A DNA stretch of 8,855 bases from Verrucomicrobiota bacterium. GTDB lineage: Bacteria; Verrucomicrobiota; Verrucomicrobiae; Limisphaerales; UBA11358. Below, piece after piece: positions 6,516-8,855 of the stretch; the first letter of the stretch is position 1, and each line of letters opens with the position of its first letter. The notes beneath the pieces are model-generated. The model saw only the letters and a list, made by a program, of their open reading frames with translations. It searched no databases and was not told the origin of the DNA. The stretch covers positions 1-8,855 of the forward strand of contig JACZKP010000018.1 of assembly GCA_014860005.1 (NCBI GenBank). Direction: 5' to 3'. The position numbers and the translations under genes are program-made.

Positions 6516-7879
6516 GGCTGCTTCGCTTTGGCTTTCTTCTTGGCTGCCGATCCTTGCGTCCGGTTTTCCCGAATCGGCCACACTTCCGACTCCGTGCGCG
6601 CCGACTTCAGGAATTCCTCGAAGCCCTTCACGACGGCCGGATGTTGCGCCGCCACGTCGTGTTGCTCGGCGGCATCAGTTTTCAGGTCGTACAATTCGAT
6701 GGGCAGTTTCGTGCCCAGCCGAACCGCTTTCCAATCACCAATACGCGCAGCCACGGTGAAACCGCGTTCGTGAAACTCGAAATACAGTGGCGGACGATCG
6801 AACGTCTTTCCCTCAAGCAAGGCGGGCAAGATTGAAACGCCATCCATGTCCGGCAGCGGCTTTTGTCCGGTGAGTTCCGCCAGCGTCGGCAGCAAATCCC
6901 AGAACGCCCACACCTGTTCGCTCACGGCACCGGCTTTGATCTTGCCCGGCCAGCGTGCGATGCTCGGCGACCGCAAGCCGCCTTCATACATGCCGCGCTT
7001 CATACCACGCAGCGAACCGGAGCTTTGGAAGAACTTCGGCGAATACCCCGCGCCGTTGTCGCTGGCAAAGAGCACCAGCGTGTTGTCGTCGAGCTTCAAT
7101 TCCTTCAGCAGCGCCAGCAATCGCCCGATGTCCTTGTCCATGCGCGTGATCATGGCCGCGATGTTCTTCGACTGCTCTGGCCAATCCTCGTTCTCATAAA
7201 GCTCCTGGCTCGGCACCTGGAATTTCCCGTGCGGAATCGTGAATGGCAGATAAAGGAAAAACGGGTTGGCCTGATTGCGCCGCACAAACTCCAGTGACTC
7301 CTCCGCCATCAGGTCGTGCGAGTACGTCTTGCCGTCCAGCGTGACCTGGTTTGTGTTTCGCCAGAGATATTCCGGGTAATACTCATGCGCCTTGCGCTGG
7401 CAGTTGTAGCCGAAGAAATAATCGAAGCCCATTTTCTCCGGCGTGCTGGCCGAGGCGGGATGGCCCAGCCCCCATTTGCCGATGATGCCGGTGCGATAGC
7501 CCGCGCGTTTCATCAAATGCGCGACCGTGAACGTGTCCGCCGGCATCGGCTCCTGGCCTTCGGGTTGAAACTCCTTGTTGCCGCGAATCGCACTATGGCC
7601 CGTGTGCTTGCCGGTCATCAAGGCGCACCGGCTCGGCGCACAAACGGTCGTGCCCGCGTAAGCCTGCGTGAAACGCATTCCCTCCGCCGCCAGTCGGTCC
7701 AGATTCGGCGTCTTGATTCTCGTCTGGCCGAAACAGCCCAAATCGCCGTAGCCCAAATCATCGGCGAGGATGAAAATGACATTGGGTTTCGTGGCAGCGG
7801 ATGCGGTGGCGACAACTGCCAGCAAAACGACCAGCACAGCCACTCCGCATTTTCCGAATCCGACCGCTTGTCTTGCCAT
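6512..7879 (-). CDS. Exported formylglycine-dependent arylsulfatase
   Basis: The 455-residue protein has a Sec signal peptide (hydrophobic core about 12-25, cleavage near TASA at 28) and a type I sulfatase domain. Metal ligands are visible as Asp40-Asp41 in PNVIFILADDLGYGDLG. The active-site motif C-A-P-S-R (Cys80) with following LMTGKHTGH is the substrate for conversion of the cysteine to formylglycine. Further core elements are IGKWGLGHP and the late FASDNGAGY metal site, followed by LRGMKRGMYEGGLRSPSIARWPGKI. The family hydrolyses sulfate esters, and in this lineage often those of algal or host polysaccharides; the actual substrate is unknown. No formylglycine-generating enzyme or glycosidase lies in the window. 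ATG 7879 gives the cleanest signal peptide; an ATG at 7888 and a GTG at 7930 are in frame, but the GTG lies inside the fumarase remnant. TATGAT (7889-7884) resembles a -10 box but would give an almost leaderless message, and I see no matching -35. Confidence 0.95.
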   Translation of the reverse strand: MARQAVGFGKCGVAVLVVLLAVVATASAATKPNVIFILADDLGYGDLGCFGQTRIKTPNLDRLAAEGMRFTQAYAGTTVCAPSRCALMTGKHTGHSAIRGNKEFQPEGQEPMPADTFTVAHLMKRAGYRTGIIGKWGLGHPASASTPEKMGFDYFFGYNCQRKAHEYYPEYLWRNTNQVTLDGKTYSHDLMAEESLEFVRRNQANPFFLYLPFTIPHGKFQVPSQELYENEDWPEQSKNIAAMITRMDKDIGRLLALLKELKLDDNTLVLFASDNGAGYSPKFFQSSGSLRGMKRGMYEGGLRSPSIARWPGKIKAGAVSEQVWAFWDLLPTLAELTGQKPLPDMDGVSILPALLEGKTFDRPPLYFEFHERGFTVAARIGDWKAVRLGTKLPIELYDLKTDAAEQHDVAAQHPAVVKGFEEFLKSARTESEVWPIRENRTQGSAAKKKAKAKQP

Positions 7880-7917
7880 GTATATCATAAGGTTGTGCGC
7901 TTGATGCGTTCTAATCC

Positions 7918-8014
7918 CCGCCCGGCTCACTGAACACCACGCCGGAAATCAACACCTCGACTGTCAGCGCGCAAATGTTTTCGTCGGATTAGGAGAAGCA
8001 AAGCTTCGTCATGG
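7918..8014 (-). pseudogene. Degraded 5' fragment of a fumarase beta-subunit gene
   Basis: Read on the minus strand from an ATG at 8012, this segment gives MTKLCFS, a TAA stop, then SDENICALTV and EVLISGVVF. The intact beta-subunit gene begins MTKLSFPFTEEKIRALKV, two further residues, then EVLISGVVF. By hand alignment 67 of 82 bases match (about 82%), with one 6-bp deletion that keeps frame and a few extra bases near 7926-7930. Similarity fades past about 7918, just upstream of the sulfatase leader. The in-frame stop and the loss of about 160 downstream codons mean it cannot make a beta subunit. In-frame spacing and several third-position differences suggest it diverged as coding DNA before decaying, so it is either an old duplicate or the remnant of a second homologue. 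It starts 7 bp after the PIN toxin stop. Confidence 0.88.
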
Positions 8015-8019
8015 CAAAG

Positions 8020-8460
8020 TCATTTGGAACTCACGGTGAAACCGGTACGAAACGGGTTGACCACCTGAACCCCTTCAAAAACCTGCCCGTCGGCCAAATC
8101 CTCCGAATAAAGCGTCGTCACGCCCAGTCGTTTGGCAGCGGCGACAATCGCCGCATCCCAATACGAAATCTGAAACCGCTCGCGCAATCGCACAGCTTCC
8201 TGAAACAAAGCGAAGTCCAGCTCAACAATTTCGTGCGGGAGAATTTCCTGCAAGAACTTCACCGCGTCGCCACTGCTCAACGGCGGTTTGAGTTTGCCCG
8301 TCGCGTTGACGAAAAACTCCTGGGCGACTTGCACGGAGAATCCGTAATTTCCTGCGGCCAGCACCGAGCGCGCCGCGTAGCGCTTGTCCGCCTCGGCTGG
8401 ATGGGTTGAGGCCGCGTAGAGCAGGACGTTGGTATCAACGAAGGCGGGAATTGTCGGCAT
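8020..8460 (-). CDS. PIN-domain (VapC-like) ribonuclease toxin
   Basis: The 146-residue protein is a complete PIN domain. The acidic residues that bind Mg2+/Mn2+ are all present: Asp9 in AFVDTNVLLYA, Glu48 in QVAQEFFVN, Asp102 in ISYWDAAIVAAAKRLG and Asp121 in LYSEDLADGQ. VapC toxins are endoribonucleases that cleave tRNA or rRNA and are held inactive by a cognate antitoxin. The gene overlaps the upstream antitoxin gene by 26 bp (8435-8460), a usual arrangement for co-expressed TA pairs. The ending ADGQVFEGVQVVNPF is typical of the family. Its stop is 7 bp before the start codon of the fumarase-beta remnant. The RNA target cannot be inferred. Confidence 0.92.
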   Translation of the reverse strand: MPTIPAFVDTNVLLYAASTHPAEADKRYAARSVLAAGNYGFSVQVAQEFFVNATGKLKPPLSSGDAVKFLQEILPHEIVELDFALFQEAVRLRERFQISYWDAAIVAAAKRLGVTTLYSEDLADGQVFEGVQVVNPFRTGFTVSSK

Positions 8461-8686
8461 AAGTGCGGGCGCGGCTGGGCTGCTCGCCGACCGTCACCGA
8501 GTGGCTGGCGTCCCATTCCGCAAAGAAGCGGCTCAAATGACTCTGGCGCGTTCCCGCCTTAGGCCCGGCATTGGCGGACACGAGACGGGCGAGCCGGGAC
8601 AGCAAAGTCTGTTGCTCCGCCGCAGGCAGCAACTTCACTTCTTCCTCGATCTGTTCCAGCGTATGCACGCTGAAATTAAACTCCAT
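8435..8686 (-). CDS. Antitoxin paired with the PIN-domain toxin
   Basis: The 83-residue protein has a predicted helical N-terminus (HTLEQIEEEVKLLPAAEQQT, about 8-27, running on to about 36), a flexible Gly/Ala linker near 38-46, and a C-terminal segment SHLSRFFAEWDASHSVTVGE. In VapB-type antitoxins such a C-terminal tail binds and blocks the PIN active site, so this is the probable neutralising region. A basic end (SRARTYADNSRLR) follows. The 26-bp overlap with the toxin gene supports pairing. The ATG at 8686 has a weak GGGCGGA upstream and lies only 28 bp from the right terminal repeat, so promoter elements must lie in or very near the repeat. The N-terminal segment resembles the antitoxin at 4150-4335. 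I see no certain AbrB or ribbon-helix-helix DNA-binding domain. Confidence 0.8.
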   Translation of the reverse strand: MEFNFSVHTLEQIEEEVKLLPAAEQQTLLSRLARLVSANAGPKAGTRQSHLSRFFAEWDASHSVTVGEQPSRARTYADNSRLR

Positions 8687-8714
8687 TCCGCCCTGCTTTG
8701 CAAATCAATGCTTA

Positions 8715-8855
8715 CCCCTTGTCGGCGGTAGTTCAAAAGGAGATTTCTGCGCGAGTTCAAAAGGAGACAGGTTTCAGAGTGAGTATTTTCCGAGGATTTC
8801 GGGCCAACTGTTAATGGGTGGACCTGGGGGTTGGGTGACCACCCAGAACTGTCTG
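8715..8855. repeat. Right copy of the perfect 141-bp terminal inverted repeat
   Basis: This is the exact reverse complement of 1-141, ending at the last base of the window. The outward frame from 8715 has no stop for all 47 codons and contains an ATG at 8813 followed by GGPGGWVTTQNCL, so an outward gene could begin or continue beyond the end. It shows no recognisable transposase motif. The 28 bp between the repeat and the antitoxin start (8687-8714) contain no clear promoter. Confidence 0.97.
8730..8767. repeat. Two 14-bp motifs at 24-bp spacing (right copy)
   Basis: This is the mirror of 89-126: AGTTCAAAAGGAGA begins at 8730 and again at 8754. The pair lies 44 bp upstream of the antitoxin start, so it could also act as an operator or promoter-proximal element for the minus-strand gene set. 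No binding protein can be named. Confidence 0.6.

Noticed and set aside
6516..6581. Upstream GTG start at 6581 for the prenyltransferase-repeat protein
   Set aside because: It would bury the twin-arginine signal 22 residues inside the protein and overlap the sulfatase gene by 70 bp. ATG 6515 fits the ATGA coupling and the signal.
5919..6773. Long plus-strand open frame across the prenyltransferase-repeat and sulfatase genes
   Set aside because: It spans two well-supported minus-strand genes and its translation is low-complexity Arg/Ala/Pro sequence without motifs.
7880..7930. Upstream GTG start at 7930 for the sulfatase
   Set aside because: It would add 17 residues before the signal peptide, partly encoded by the decayed fumarase fragment. 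The ATG at 7879 gives a normal signal peptide.

Overview
The window looks like one complete contig from a GC-rich heterotrophic bacterium, most likely a Verrucomicrobiota (Pedosphaera-like) or related Planctomycetota-type lineage. I infer this from the mix of an exported formylglycine sulfatase, a WTRFRGP-type PQQ-like beta-propeller protein, a Tat-exported prenyltransferase-repeat protein, scattered toxin-antitoxin pairs, and start codons with weak or no Shine-Dalgarno sequences. No rRNA, tRNA, CRISPR array or identifiable transposase is present, so the taxonomy is an inference.

Layout. Bases 1-141 and 8715-8855 are perfect inverted copies of the same 141-bp sequence. Both copies are probably the visible inner edge of a longer repeat that continues outside the window. 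From the left repeat, two plus-strand genes read inward: a DoxX-family membrane protein (222-677) and a secreted PQQ-like beta-propeller protein (726-2006). Everything else is on the minus strand and reads inward from the right repeat. In transcription order these are an antitoxin and PIN-domain toxin (8686-8020), a decayed copy of the 5' end of a fumarase beta gene (about 8014-7918), a sulfatase (7879-6512), a Tat-exported prenyltransferase-repeat protein whose start overlaps the sulfatase stop by 4 bp (6515-4398), a second antitoxin with a RelE-type toxin (4335-3872), an intact fumarase beta-subunit gene (3859-3284) and a P1-family peptidase (3251-2013). The two gene sets converge with only 6 bp between stop codons.

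How the parts fit. The sulfatase and the prenyltransferase-repeat protein look like a translationally coupled exported pair. The beta-propeller protein, P1 peptidase and DoxX protein are also envelope or membrane proteins. The fumarase beta subunit lacks its alpha partner in the window. The most interesting pattern is that each toxin-antitoxin pair lies immediately upstream of a fumarase-beta start: the RelE pair is 12 bp from the intact gene and the PIN pair is 7 bp from the decayed one. The two antitoxins also share an N-terminal helical segment although their toxins belong to unrelated folds. This suggests either an old insertion or duplication at the fumarase-beta 5' end, or repeated TA capture at that site.

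There is no gene-free stretch longer than 300 bases. The longest non-coding stretches are 1-221 (repeat plus doxX leader) and 7880-8019 (fumarase remnant plus sulfatase leader).
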